From Dama dama (lineage: Eukaryota; Chordata; Mammalia; Artiodactyla; Cervidae), in assembly GCF_033118175.1 (NCBI RefSeq), contig NC_083694.1, positions 37,471,608 through 37,535,607 on the forward strand: 64,000 nt of DNA, written 5' to 3'. Below the pieces are notes generated by a model. That model made no database searches and was not told the DNA's origin. It was given only the letters and a program-made list of their open reading frames with translations. Numbering within the stretch: position 1 is the first letter of the stretch; every line of letters starts with the position of its first letter. The translations under genes were made by a program, and so were the position numbers. Of the stretch, positions 21,476 to 32,898 are shown in pieces.

Positions 21476-22130
21476 GATATTTTCCTTTAGGCTTGTTCCT
21501 CCCCACCCCCACCCGTATTTTCCCTTTCTGTTCTTCAGGTTTGAATAGTTTCTGTTGATCTGTACTAATTTTCTGACTCTTTCCTTTTTTTAAATCTCCC
21601 TTGAGACCACCTGGTGAATTTTGTATTTCAGATATTTTTCAGTTCTAAAATTTCCTCTTTTTTTTTTTTTCCAGCTTCTGTTTCTTTACTGAGAGCTTCG
21701 ATATCTACATTTATTTCAGAAGTGTTTGCTTCTTGGAGTCTGGTTACTTCAGCTGGTCTAATTTTTGTCTGATTCCAACATTTGTGTCATCCCACAATTG
21801 ACTTTCATTAATTCTTATTTTCCTGTAAGTTGTCAAATTTCCCTGGTTCTTTGCTTGTCAGTAGATTTTTTTTTTTCAATTGTATCCAGACATTTTGGAT
21901 CTTATATTGGGAGTAAGTCCTATTAAACTCTGGATAAGGTTTTTCTTTTTTTTTGGTAGTTAATCTTTAAATTTAGATTGCGAGTTTTCTTTCATTTTCT
22001 CTGCATGGCCTTTCAAGGTCTTTGCCCTTCTGCTTTCACTCTGTCCTCTGCATGGGCACTCAGAGATGAATTCAGGACACATGGCTTTATCCACAAAACG
22101 TAGAGATCTCCCTCTCTGACTCTTTCTCTC

Positions 22131-22890
22131 CAGGAGCTCCTTTTCCTGGTCATCTGACTAGAAAAAGTTTATTTGAAGTTCTAGTGACCTTATTACCCAT
22201 AATTACATATGACTGGGGCAACCCTCAGTACCAAGTGGTGACAATAAAGCAGGAGAGAGGGGGAAAAACATAAAAATCATTTCTCCACTCTTTTTGTATC
22301 ACAAGGTTCCCTTATTTGAGTTACTTTGGCCAGAAACATGGATTTTCTCCCAGGGATTTTGGTGCTGGAGTAATGGTGATTACATTGCAGATTCATGATT
22401 TGGGTTGCCCTTGGTGCATGACTGGAAGGAAAAATAGGAGAAAATAAAAACAAACAGTGGAAATCACTTGGGTCAAGGTGGGAAGGTAAAAGAGGAAAAA
22501 ATACCAAAGAAACTCATCTCTATATGAATTTTTCAAGTTTAGGTTCTCCTCCCTAATCTTCTTCCAGGTAGTTGCTTTCATGTGTTTGCCCACAGTTTTT
22601 CTGTAATCGATACAAGATGCAGGCTGCAGTGGGCTTGCTCCACCTTGGCTGGCAATAGGGGTCCTTCATATTTATTCATATTTGTGATGATTATTAATTG
22701 CTCACAGTGTCTGATACCTAGAAGATGATCAATGAGTATGTTTTGATTGAAAGGATAAATGGCTAAAAATTGACGGAGAAAAGAAGGAAAGGAGGAAAAG
22801 GGAAGAAATAGGAAATATTGGAAAGAGGAACAGAGGGATGAATTTAGAATGGTTCCTAAGATTGCAATGGTTTCAGGCATAATTCTACAT
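22131..22890. other. Low-repeat sequence
   Basis: Little is recognised apart from an L2-like 3' end near 22700-22760 (CTAGAAGATGATCAATGAGTATG). Open frames on the minus strand lack coding character. Confidence 0.4.
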
Positions 22891-22892
22891 TA

Positions 22893-22912
22893 TGGTCACT
22901 AGATGGCAGTAG
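22893..22912 (+). promoter_or_regulatory. CTCF-like motif
   Basis: TGGTCACTAGATGGCAGTAG fits the CTCF core (CCACnAGnTGGCAG type) in plus orientation. Binding is inferred from the motif alone. Confidence 0.55.
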
Positions 22913-23029
22913 AAACCAAGGTCTACTTCGCAGTCATTTAAACACATACTCAACAATGATTATATTAACTATACTTACAGATTAGGAAATGAGAGGAATG
23001 GTTGTGGAGAGCGGGTGGGCATGAAAATT

Positions 23030-23370
23030 AATAAGAGGCAATTTCTGGCTTTCAGGATTTCACAAGTTAACGGAAAGAAAGACTAACCATAATGTAAACC
23101 AGACTATGGTAATCCTACAGTAGAAGTGTAAACTAATATTAAAGTAAGACCAGAAGGGGGATTAATTCTGATTTACAAAAACTGAAGAAGTCTTCACTGA
23201 ACAACTTTTGTGGCTGGCTTTGACAGTTGGGTAAAGGATGAATATACCAGGTGGAAAGAGGGAGGTGGCAGAGAGGAGGAGGTATTCCAAACAGAGGGTA
23301 CAGATCTGGGAAGAATAGAGAACATTAAGTACTGAAGTGTGGCTGCAGCATAGCATATGTGAAGGAAATC
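23030..23370 (-). repeat. Possible L2-like ancient repeat
   Basis: GGTATTCCAAACAGAGGGTACAG and GGCTGCAGCATAGCATATGTGAAGG follow the order of a common antisense L2-type 3' region. Diverged and tentative. Confidence 0.4.
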
Positions 23371-23423
23371 ATGGGAATTGATGTTGGGAAGCTGAGTTGG
23401 CTTCACATTATGGGAGTTCTTAC

Positions 23424-23776
23424 TTGGGGGAAGGGTGTTGTCTCTGACTCCTGTGTACATGCTCCCGTCTCTGGCCTGGGTGCTGGGTGGGCTCACGGTG
23501 CTTGGCAACAGTCCTCTGTGGTGGAGCAGCCTGTCCCAGAGCCTTGGACAGCTCCTGCTGGATCAGAAGCTCAAGACTCACATCCTCTAGGGGCCGGGAA
23601 GGAAAGTACATGAGTGCCTTGGCTGGGTGGGCACCCTGCCAGATGCGGTCGTCTGAAGGGCCTGGATGAAAGCTTTTTATCACGTGGTTACCCGGACCTG
23701 GTATTACTAAGTCTTCCAATTTTTCAAGAGACTTCGGAAATCCAAATTCATATGAAATTTCCTGATTTTGATTCAT
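23424..23776 (-). CDS. Candidate host coding exon, product not recognised
   Basis: The frame opens at ATG 23774-23776 (A at -3), with an in-frame TAA two codons upstream (23780-23782), and stays open for 117 codons and 2 bases to a strong splice donor, CAA|GTAAGA (intron from 23423). The first stop in the frame is the TAA inside that donor. The start reads MNQNQEISYEFGFPKSLEKL and the interior LIQQELSKALGQ; composition is mixed and soluble, with no signal peptide or membrane segment, and the last third is rich in Q, R, H and P. It overlaps no repeat I recognise. Another donor-like GTGAGC lies inside it (complement of about 23493-23498). No later exon was found, so it may be a decayed or chance exon. 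Confidence 0.38.
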
Positions 23777-24625
23777 AGTTTAGGAAGCACAGAGTGAGCC
23801 AGTCAAAACTATCTGTGGGCTGGAGTGGGCCCCTGGGCAGCCACTTCTTCCTGAAAGTCATCTGTAAGTTCCTTTCCTGATCTCTGTCATGGCTGAGGTC
23901 CAGACCTGAGTGTCCACGGAGGGAGTTCCTCTTTGCGGATTTTCCTGTCTGTGTGTGGAAAGGATTCCTAATGTCATGTCTCAGAGCGACTCCTCCCAGC
24001 CCTTCCTATGAGCTAGCCCCTACTCCCAGCCCTCTGCCTCCCCCTCTATGTAAAAGCCCCCAGGCTGGCCACTCGGGGCGGTGGCTGGCATGCAAAGCTG
24101 TGTATTCCTGGTGTTCGCCTTATGTCTTCAGGCACATCAGTGCAGGTTTTCACAGTGACCCTGATGGTTCTTTGGTGCTCATTCAGAAGTTATCGTGGTC
24201 TTCAAAATTTTCTTTTTAAATTTATTGGTTCTTTAAGCTTCTAGGTTGCATTTAAAATAGGATAGTCTACTTACATATCTATATATAGATTTTAATCACT
24301 TACTATTTCTTATTAATTAGAACTGGGGGAGAATTGGGGGTTTGTGTTTCCCTTGCTGATGCTGTATTATAGTTCTGTGAATCCCAAATGGTGATCAGTA
24401 TTCTTTGTTCCCTGAGTCTATAGAAGCTGGGAATCTGGTTCAAGGACTCTAGGGTGCCTGAGAAATGGAGGATGGAGAGGCAAACAATGCAGGCTCAGAA
24501 AGCAGACAGGAAGCTTCTTTCCCTCTTTTTCTTTTGCAGTGATCAGAGCTCCAGGTAGCATAGTAAGAGTCAGAAAGTCACAACAGAAAAGAATAGATCC
24601 TGAAGCCACACTCTCTCTGAGGTTC
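23777..24625. other. GC-richer low-repeat sequence upstream of candidate exon
   Basis: If the exon is real, its 5' UTR and promoter would lie here on the minus strand. 24000-24100 is GC-rich with CACTCGGGGCGGTGGC. No clear TATA box or CpG island was seen. An 88-codon plus-strand frame (23953-24219) lacks coding character. Confidence 0.35.
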
Positions 24626-24629
24626 TATT

Positions 24630-24775
24630 TCAGTTCTTCCCCTGATAAGCAAGGTGTCTTTGGGGACATCACTTAGCTTCTCTGTGCCTTAGTTTTCTTA
24701 CCTGTGAAGTGGTGATATTAATAAATTATCTCATAGAGCTATCTTGAAGATTAAAATGGCCCAATGTACATTCAG
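24630..24775 (+). repeat. MIR element
   Basis: A good match in order to the MIR core: GACATCACTTAGCTTCTCTG, TGCCTTAGTTTTCTTACCTG, TGAAGTGGTGATATTAATAA and CATAGAGCTATCTTGAAGAT. Confidence 0.8.
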
Positions 24776-24996
24776 AAGGTAAGCAGATAGGTATTTGTGT
24801 GTGTTTTTTAATATGAATGTTGCTGTAGCATTTACTTTTAAAGACCAATTACAGACAAAATTGAAGAACCAACAAGATGCCCTTAGGAATTCCAGCTTCA
24901 CTTCTCCTGCAGGAGTAAATACTTCGTTTGTGTGTCTATGTGAGCATGTATAGAGGTTGAAAGTCAGTGGTGACTTGTGTCCTATTTGGTTATGAA

Positions 24997-25014
24997 TTTT
25001 CACTAGGTGGCATC
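24997..25014 (+). promoter_or_regulatory. CTCF-like motif
   Basis: TTTTCACTAGGTGGCATC fits the CTCF core (CACTAGGTGGCA), in the same orientation as the motif at 22.9 kb, 2.1 kb away. Motif evidence only. Confidence 0.5.
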
Positions 25015-25084
25015 AGAGCATCATGAGAAGTCACAGAATTCAATGTCCTAGTCAGACCACAGAGTAGAGAAAAGCAAGTGGTGG

Positions 25085-25222
25085 TGGCTTGAAGATCTGT
25101 CCATTGATGTTGATGGGGTGTTTAAGTTTCCTGCTATTATTGTATTCCTGTCAGTTTCTCCCTTTATGTCTATTTATGTATTGGGGTGCCTATATGTTGA
25201 TGAGTATAAAATCCTCTTCTTA
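25085..25222 (-). mobile_element. L1 ORF2 fragment (endonuclease region)
   Basis: The plus strand GATCTGTCCATTGATGTTG, GGGGTGTTTAAGTTTCCTGC and GGGGTGCCTATATGTTGATG is the antisense of the L1 endonuclease coding region. Isolated and diverged. Confidence 0.65.
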
Positions 25223-25393
25223 CATTGAGCTGGCCTGGCTCTATCAGATAGTCCTTGGTTTTGCTGGAGCTGGCCCTGTACTCTTGACTAGGCTGTGGTG
25301 TTCTCTGGTTGAACAGAAACATTTTCACACAGCTCCAATATCTGACAAGGCCAGTCTGCAACCACAGTGGGCAAGGCAAAAAAAAAAAAAAAA
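25223..25393 (+). other. A-tailed segment of unknown origin
   Basis: About 155 bases of mixed sequence (starting near GAGCTGGCCTGGCTC) end in an uninterrupted A16 (25378-25393). The shape suggests a retrocopied RNA. The source is not recognised, and a target-site duplication is not clear. Confidence 0.35.
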
Positions 25394-25545
25394 TTTACTC
25401 ATTAATCAGGTCTGAACACAGATACAAATGAAAGCATGGTCAAAAGTGAGCACAAAAATGACCAAACATGCCAGTAATCTGATGAATATGAGTGGGTGAA
25501 TCATATTTCTTTGTTGATTAAAGTTTGGCCATGTTTCATTCCTCA

Positions 25546-25752
25546 AACATTCTTCTCTGGTGGCTCAGACAGTAAAAGTCTGCCTGTAATGCAGGATACC
25601 TCTGTTCGATCCCTGGATCAGGAAGATCCCCTGGAGAAGGAAATGGCAACCCACTCCAGTATTGTTACTGGAAAAAATCACATGGACGGAAGAACTTGGA
25701 GGGCTACACCCGCAAAGTGTCAGACACGCCTGAGCGACTAACACACAGCACA
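25546..25752 (+). mobile_element. Bov-tA type SINE with target-site duplication
   Basis: TTCTTCTCTGGTGGCTCAG head, GTTCGATCCCTGG B box, BovA body and GACACGCCTGAGCGACTAAC end. Flanked by exact CATTCCTCA at 25537-25545 and 25753-25761. Confidence 0.94.
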
Positions 25753-25761
25753 CATTCCTCA

Positions 25762-28076
25762 TACCTTCTAGGTAAGAATTATCAGGATACGCAGTCATGG
25801 AATCCTGACAGTAGCCCACCCAGACCAAGGCCTTCTTTCCTTAAATCCTCCCTCCAAATCCCCTAACACAAGGTTCGGTAAGAGTGCTGGATGTTTGGGA
25901 AGAAGATAGAATCGGAGAAGAACATGCCCCAGGAAATGGAAAGAAGGATGAGGCCTAAACCTCCCTTCTTCACAATGGGGCCTTGGGAAGGCCCTCATTT
26001 CTCTGCGTTCAGTGACCAGAAGCCAAGGACCCTGGCTGCATTTGTTGCTGACATTTGTCTTCTGTTCCATATCTTAGCAAAGGAACCTGTGGTCCTCCAG
26101 AAGCCTGGCTGTCTGGAATGGGGAATGAGTTGGTTCAGCCCACTGCCTCTTCTCCTTCCTAAGCAGCTGACTACTACTTCTGATGTGGTTTTGTGGTTAT
26201 ATAGTAAGCAGCACTGCTCATGTGGACATGGTGTACTTTCAGTTTCTGAAAGTGAGTCATGTTGACTTTCCTCTTGGGAGTAAGAGTGACCCTTGCTGAG
26301 AAGGACTATATGACTAGAAAGAAGAAACACCAGAGGCCACCAGTGCCAGAGAGTTTACCACTGTAGGTAGTCACTAGTTTCTGGGAGTGGTATGTGTCAT
26401 CTCTGTAAGCAAGGTGAACTAGGAAGAGGAATTTGGTTTTGAATCTTCAAATATTTGCCAATGTTTGAAGTATTTCTTTATTCTCACTCATCCACTGGAA
26501 TGATGCCAGTGGCTAAAGAGCTCAGGATCTATAGATGGACTCAAATAAATTTATATTTGATCAGCTGGTATATGATGGGGAGGGTTTCCAAGAGGATTAT
26601 TTACTATTATTACATCTTTAATTCTTGGGTCTGCTAACAAGTCCATGATACTGCACCACTCATAAAGGTCCTAAGAAATCATGGCATGTCTGTTGAGAAT
26701 CAAAGTTGAACTTGTAAAGAGCAATAGACAAAAGAAGGACTTTCTTCTTTGTGGTTCCATTTGGTTAAACTTTCAAGAAAGTATGTAAAGCCAGGAGGAA
26801 GATATGAAGCAGTCATGTCACTGCTTCTGGGCCCTTGATAAACATTTTTATTTAGTTGTAGTGTTCTTTCACACTGAACCAGAATGTAGCCTCAAGACAC
26901 TTCTTATTACTGTGCTCCAGATAGCCACTACCACCAGATCCCAGTGGGCATCTAGAACACCCCAATGTCTGTTCTAGATTCTCAGTTTAACTTTGCTCTT
27001 GAGTATCCAGGTTATGGGAGTGCCACATCGAGGAGGTTGCATTTCTTTCCTCAAGAAGTAAATCCTTTTTAGTTGAAGAAAAGAGCAAATGGAATTATTC
27101 TTGAATTCTGCATCACGGATCCATCAACTGTTACCTATTGCCTTGTTAAGTTATTTGGGTGATAGTAAGAGAGTTATGAGAAAAGGCCAATAGTGGAGAA
27201 AGATAAGACATTCTAAAGAGTTTGTATCTATAAGTATACAAATACGGTGGCTACTTCATGGGGCTGAATTTTCAAGGCAATATGACATTCAATTCTTTTT
27301 AGGTATTAGGCCTGTCATTTGGTAGTTGCTATGAGGTAGGGGGTAGAATCTATGAGGACAGATTAGATTCAATAAGGAGACTTATTAACCTGTTAATATT
27401 TTAGAAGATTTAGCATGTGATAGCTATTTATGCATTTGCCATAAAATGTACTTTTAAAATCATAATATATAAATATTAAATACAGTACCACCTGAGTCTT
27501 GGTCGCACTTAATAGCTATAAGCTCCAGATTACATAAGCAGGAAAGGGACTTATTGGAAGGCAATTGCTTCAGAGAGGCAGCAAGAAGGTTAGAAAACAG
27601 ACTTCCATCAAAAGACGGTTGCTACACTTATGTAGCAGGAGCTCTGTGCTTATGACATAGGAGCTCTGTGCTTGTCTGACTTCTCTTCAGACCAGGAGTC
27701 CTTAATCTTCGGTAGTGTGAACCCATTTGGCCATCAAATGAAGTCTATGAACTGCTTCTCAGAATATTTTAAAATCTGTAAAATAAAGTACGCAGGCTTT
27801 CAAAGGAAACCAATTATATTGAAATACAGTTATCAAAATATTAAAAAATCCTGTGTGTGGGATATATAGCAACATATATGCTTGTTTATTAATGCATTAG
27901 ATAAACTTAACTGGTGACTCTAATTAATATTGTAGCTTCAGCAGTGATGAGCACAAGTGTATCTTAGGTATCTGCTGGTGGCTTACAATATCTGTAAGGA
28001 TTATAAAGAAGATGAAAATACTTAATTTCAGTAGGAGATAAGGTCACAATTACTACTAATACTACTGGGGTTAGTT
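25762..28076. other. Long low-repeat stretch
   Basis: 2.3 kb without a recognised repeat. Frames of 124 (25891-26265, plus) and 111 codons (25995-26330, minus) overlap on opposite strands, have no convincing splice or start context and are not recognised. No RNA gene was seen. Confidence 0.4.
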
Positions 28077-28092
28077 TATTGCCTACATTCTT

Positions 28093-28529
28093 TTTTTTTT
28101 TTTCCAGTGGGTTTTGTCATACATTGATATGAATCAGCCATGGATTTACATGTATTCCCAATCCCGATCCCCCCTCCCACCTCCCTCTCCACCCGATTCC
28201 TCTGGGTCTTCCCAGTGCACCAGGCCGGAGCACTTGTCTCATGCATCCCACCTGGGCTGGTGATCTGTTTCACCATAGATAGTATACATGCTATTCTTTT
28301 GAAATATCCCACCCTCACATTCTCCCACAAAGTTCAAAAGTCTGTTCTGTATTTCTGTGTCTCTTTTTCTGTTCTGCATATAGGGTTATCGTTATCACCT
28401 TTCTAAATTCCATATACATGTGTCAGTATGCTGTAATGTTCTTTATCTTTCTGGCTTACTTCACTCTGTATAATGGGCTCCAGCTTCATCCATCTCATTA
28501 GGACTGGTTCAAATGAATTCTTTTTAATG
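28093..28529 (-). mobile_element. 5'-truncated L1 (L1-BT type) with short 3' end
   Basis: Flanked by the exact 16-bp TATTGCCTACATTCTT at 28077-28092 and 28530-28545. The poly-T joins directly to CCAGTGGGTTTTGTC, so the terminal 40 or so bases seen in the other copies (TTAGTTGGAGGCTAATTAC) are missing. It runs back to the ORF2 end (antisense of the IQSEVSQK region). Confidence 0.94.
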
Positions 28530-28545
28530 TATTGCCTACATTCTT

Positions 28546-29634
28546 AATTGAAGGAAATGAAAAATTTTAGTTAAAAATTAGAGGAAATAATAGTGTATAT
28601 ATTTTCAATTCAATTTCATGAATTTCCCTTTATTCTGTTTATAGATTCCAGGTTAAGAATTCCTATTTTAGACTGTGAGCTCCTTGATTTGTACCTAATT
28701 CAACTTTGTGTGTATGTGATTCCCTTTTATGAAACATCTGTGTGTATTCCTCTAGGTGGGTAGCTTTTTCGTCTGTGATGAGTGGAACATTATTTTTCCC
28801 CCCAAGCACTCATGGAAATAACTGAAAAATGAAGCAACAGACCCCAACCATAGTACAGATCATCATTCAATACTTGTGATTCTTGGCTTTACTTCTGTCT
28901 GGAAGAACTCCGGCTCAGCTCCTGTGCTCATTGTATTCTACTTGTTTTCCCAGTCACATTAGCCGGATGCTATGGTGCAGGCTCCTGTGGTTCCACTATG
29001 GGAGCTGGATGCTATTCTGGGTTAAATGGGTAGTGATACCCTAATATTGTCCTCTGAGAGGGCACGGGTTTTACAGTAGTGGTTGTCCACCTAACCCTTT
29101 CTGAGGAAAGGAAATTAACTTCTTTCTTGACAGTCACAATGATTTTCTCTCATCCTTATACTACTATCATTGCCCTTGATTTATCAGAGGATTTCTTTCT
29201 ATCTCCCATTGGCCTACCTTCAGCTTCTCTGCCTTCCAGTTGCCTATTATTTTTTGTTTTACAATTGTGTTAAATGAACTTGTACTTTGTATGTGTCTAG
29301 TACGAGTCTATTATGACAATATTAATTGTGTTTCTTGTCCTGTTAGTAACCCAAATATCTATTACTTACCTGGATCTTTATATTTGCATCTGTGGTGCTT
29401 TTACTACAATGCCCCATGCTACAGTTCAATGACCCTCTGAAAGGAAAAAAATAGAACAGAAAATGACTTACAGATAGGAAACTGTTATTTTTGTCTCCTT
29501 CCTGCTGTCTTTATTTCATCATGAAATATAGAAATAAAAACAAATGTCAAATGTGAAATCATGGCATAGGGAAAAATTCTTTGATTTATCTGGTGGGTAA
29601 AAATAGTAACAAAAACAATAATAAGTTTTCCTAA
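28546..29634. other. Unassigned sequence
   Basis: No gene or clear repeat was recognised. It is AT-rich with short chance frames only. Confidence 0.4.
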
Positions 29635-29647
29635 TGACCCAAGCTTT

Positions 29648-30323
29648 TTTTTTTTTTTTTTTTTTCCATTTATTCTTATTAGTTGGAGGCTAATTACTTT
29701 ACAATATTGTAATGGTTTTTGTCATACATTGACATGAATCAGCCATGGATTTACATGTATTCCCCATCCCGATCCCCCCTCCCACCTCCCTCTCCACCCG
29801 ATTCCTCTGGGTCTTCCCAGTGCACCAGCCCCGAGCACTTGTCTCATGCATCCCACCTGGGCTGGTGATCTGTTTCACCATAGATAATATGCATGTTTCG
29901 ATGCTGTTCTCTCAAAACATCCCACCCTCGCCTTCTCCCACAGAGTCCAAAAGTCTGTTCTGTACATCTGTGTCTCTTTTTCTGTTTTGCATATAGGGTT
30001 ATTGTTACCATCTTTCTAAATTCCATATATATGTGTTAGTATGCTGTAATGTTCTTTATCTTTCTGGCTTACTTCACTCTGTATAATGGGCTCCAGTTTC
30101 ATCCATCTCATTAGGACTGATTCAAATGTATTCTTTTTAATGGCTGAGTAATATTCCATGGTGTATATGTACCACAGCTTCCTTATCCATTCATCTGCTG
30201 ATGGGCATCTAGGTTGCTTCCATGTCCTGGCTATTATAAACAGTGCTGCGATGAACACTGGGGTGCACACGTCTCTTTCAGATCTGGTTTCCTCGGTGTG
30301 TATGCCCAGAATTGGGATTCCTG
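29648..30323 (-). mobile_element. 5'-truncated L1 (L1-BT type)
   Basis: Poly-T from about 29646, 3' UTR, then the end of ORF2 (stop at 30016-30018; about 100 codons). Flanked by TGACCCAAGCTTT (29635-29647) and TGACCTGAGCTTT (30324-30336), 11 of 13. The 3' end reads TTTACAATATTGTAATGG, the second 3' UTR subfamily in this window. Confidence 0.93.
30016..30270 (-). pseudogene. L1 ORF2 C-terminal fragment
   Basis: 84 residues from an internal ATG to the natural ORF2 stop, ending HYSILTHIYGI. Intact in frame but only the tail of the gene, owing to 5' truncation. Confidence 0.85.
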
Positions 30324-30336
30324 TGACCTGAGCTTT

Positions 30337-32884
30337 GAAAAGCTAATAGGTATTGCTGAATATTTTTCATCTCATTGATCAAAGCATTTACTTCCAAGAA
30401 TGACAAAGTTGCTTTGAACTCAGAATATGAATGCAGAAAATTCATTCTGACCCCACTCCACTCCATTTATTCCATAAACACTTTTGGGGAGATTGTCTGT
30501 GTACCAAGAACTGTGGTTAGAGAACTTTTAGAAGAGACTGCTGTGAATTAGAGCATATACTGGTTTGGAATCACAACAATGCTGGGATACTGCAGAGATT
30601 ATTATCCTTCTTGAAGAGATGAGGAAACGGAAGCACAGAAAATGGAAATGACTTGATTAAAGTTGGCCATCTATTTTCTGTCAACAACAGAGCTAGAGTT
30701 CTGAGATTCTGAATTTGTATCTAGTTGTCCTTCAGAAGCACAGACACAAGTCCATAAAGTAAAGTAACTTTTGAAGATCACTCTCTTCCCAAACTATTTT
30801 TATTCAGTTCTGCTAAAACCAGCTGTTTATTCACTGTGAGTTCATTTCTCCTTAGAAGAGCACCAGCCAAAATCTCTGATTTGAGGAGCTTGAGTCCAGG
30901 CTTACCTTCAGTCATTCTAGACCAGTTGACTATACTTTTTTTTTTTTTTCATACTCGGGATAAAATAGAATTCCTTTCAGCGTAACTGTCTCTTTCTTCA
31001 AGGCATTCCTATGTGACTTTAGTAAGTATTCATTGAGCGGGTGCTATATGTAGAGTTTTGTACTCCTGTTCACTCAGATGCCCATTCCTTGGGGCTTTTA
31101 AGCTGGAAAGACCTAAGGAGAGAATTAGAGTTATCAGATATGGTGATCTGAGGTGTTTTTAAGACATAAACTACTACCGAGGTATGGCCTCAAGGGAAGA
31201 AAAGTTGATCTACTCTTTCTCCTATTCTGTATGAAACTGTATTTTGACCATTTCAGTAACTATTTGTGTGAGCACAAAATGAACTGAACTTTTGTTATGT
31301 AGAAATAATTATTTGAATATAAGATAAAGAAATAATTTCTTGTTGCTTCATTTTTCTTTCTTCCCTCTTTGTTCCCTTTTTCTATCTCATTTTTCCCAAG
31401 AAATACTGAGTTTAGAACCAACAAAGGAAGAGAGATGTTGTATGAATAAAACATGACTTTTGCCTCAAGGAGATAGATATACGTTCCAATGTAACGCAGT
31501 GTGTTTTTCAGTAATGAAGCTATACATAAATAATTGAACCACCTAGGTACTGGGTTTAGCCAGAGGAAGCTTTAGACTGTGGGTGAAACCTAAGTAGAGT
31601 CTTAGACAATTGAATAAAAGTTTGACAGATTATTTGTGCTTATAAATTAAAAACTCAATGTGCTCCAAGAAGTAAGTGTTAGAAGTTGCACAGACTATTT
31701 TTCTGGTTACCTTTATTAGTCGTGAGGGAAAAGAAAACTTAGATTGAGAATTAGAAAATGTTCGAGAAGCCTGACTCCAACTCTTAAAATTTGGCCTTTA
31801 AGAAATTGGCCAGTGACTCTGAGGCACTACCCATTTCTACTAGAGCATTTCCTGCTTGTAGATGATCTGAGGGTTCTGGTGGGAGGTCTTTAGAACTGAT
31901 GCCTGGCAGATTCTCTCCCCCAAATATAGTCTTAGAAAAGCTCTTATGGGGCCCCCAACAAATCAAAACTGAAATTGTTAGTTAAACCACAGCTTTAACT
32001 ACTCAGCCCCCCAAGTCTTCAGTCATACTTGTCAATTACCCCTACGCCCACACAGAACCTGCCTTTTTTGTCGGGGTGATGCCAGTAAACCCATCTCTGA
32101 CTAGGATCAGACCATATAGGAGGCTTAAAGCCCTATGGGATTTTCAGAATGTTTAATAGGGTGTCAAAACATCTATGGGGGACGGCCCCTAGAGACCCTG
32201 TGCCAACTGACTTCTACCCACCCTCATGCATCACATATATATGGCAGCTTTATTCTGAAGTTCATTGGCAGTAAATTCTTATGAATAAGTATACAACTTA
32301 AAAGAATGATCAATTAACTCATTTCTGGAGACATTTCATTTTTAGGTGGAAAAAGCCTACTAACTAAACTTCTGGGGGATCAATTTCCAAACCAGTTCAA
32401 TTTCCAAACCTTCTATTCCAACATGTGTGTTCATTACTATTAATACTCAGACTAATACCCTGAAAAAAATTGATTGCTGGCTGTTTTGTACTTCTGAATG
32501 CCAGAAATATTAGAGCAATAAAATTTTAATTTGCTTAAAATTAAATTAAAGTTAATGGTAGATCAACTATAGAATTAACTTGGAAGTTCTCTATGTGCTT
32601 GGGTGAATTGATTTCTTAATGCATGTATTTCTTAATCTCATATTTCTTTAAAACAAGTTTTAGAAGCACTGTTTTTCTGAGACAAAAAGAAAACGTGTTC
32701 AATTAAAAAATGCACAGAAATGATACTTCATCACATCATATACATTTAATAGCTTTTATTTCTTTGTTCCTGATTGTTTCACACCTTATTTCCAAATGAA
32801 CATAAAGAAAATAGGTGCAAAAATAAATGCTTTGGCTCAGCTACAAATTCTACCTGCGTTTAAACACAATTGCAAATCAATCAC
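30337..32884. other. Mostly unassigned sequence with MIR and L2-like pieces
   Basis: A MIR lies at 30590-30740, and an L2-like patch may lie near 31440-31620 (CCTCAAGGAGATAGATATACG). The rest gave no repeat or gene. Confidence 0.4.
30590..30740 (-). repeat. MIR element
   Basis: Antisense order on the plus strand: GATTATTATCCTTCTTGAAG, AGATGAGGAAACGGAAGCAC, AGAGCTAGAGTTCTGAGATT. Confidence 0.75.
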
Positions 32885-32898
32885 TTGTGGACCTTTTT

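Larger units (their letters stand above)
19594..22050 (-). mobile_element. Old L1 (L1M type), 5' portion, interrupted
   Basis: Resumes the old L1 after the full-length insertion. Plus-strand phrases match the antisense of the start of ORF2 and ORF1: GAGTTTCTTGTAGACAACATG, CAATCTTTGTCTTTTAATTGGC, ATTATTGATATGGTTGG, then TCTTCTGGTCTCCATGTTTTCTG. A SINE (20228-20451) and an L1 fragment (21157-21475) interrupt it. The upstream edge is unclear, about 22050. Confidence 0.72.

Noticed and set aside
24040..24060. TATA-like TATGTAAAAG in a GC-rich patch as a plus-strand promoter
   Set aside because: Poor TATA match, and no plausible plus-strand gene follows.
25891..26330. 124-codon plus and 111-codon minus frames overlapping
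   Set aside because: Open on both strands at once, not recognised, no start or splice support.
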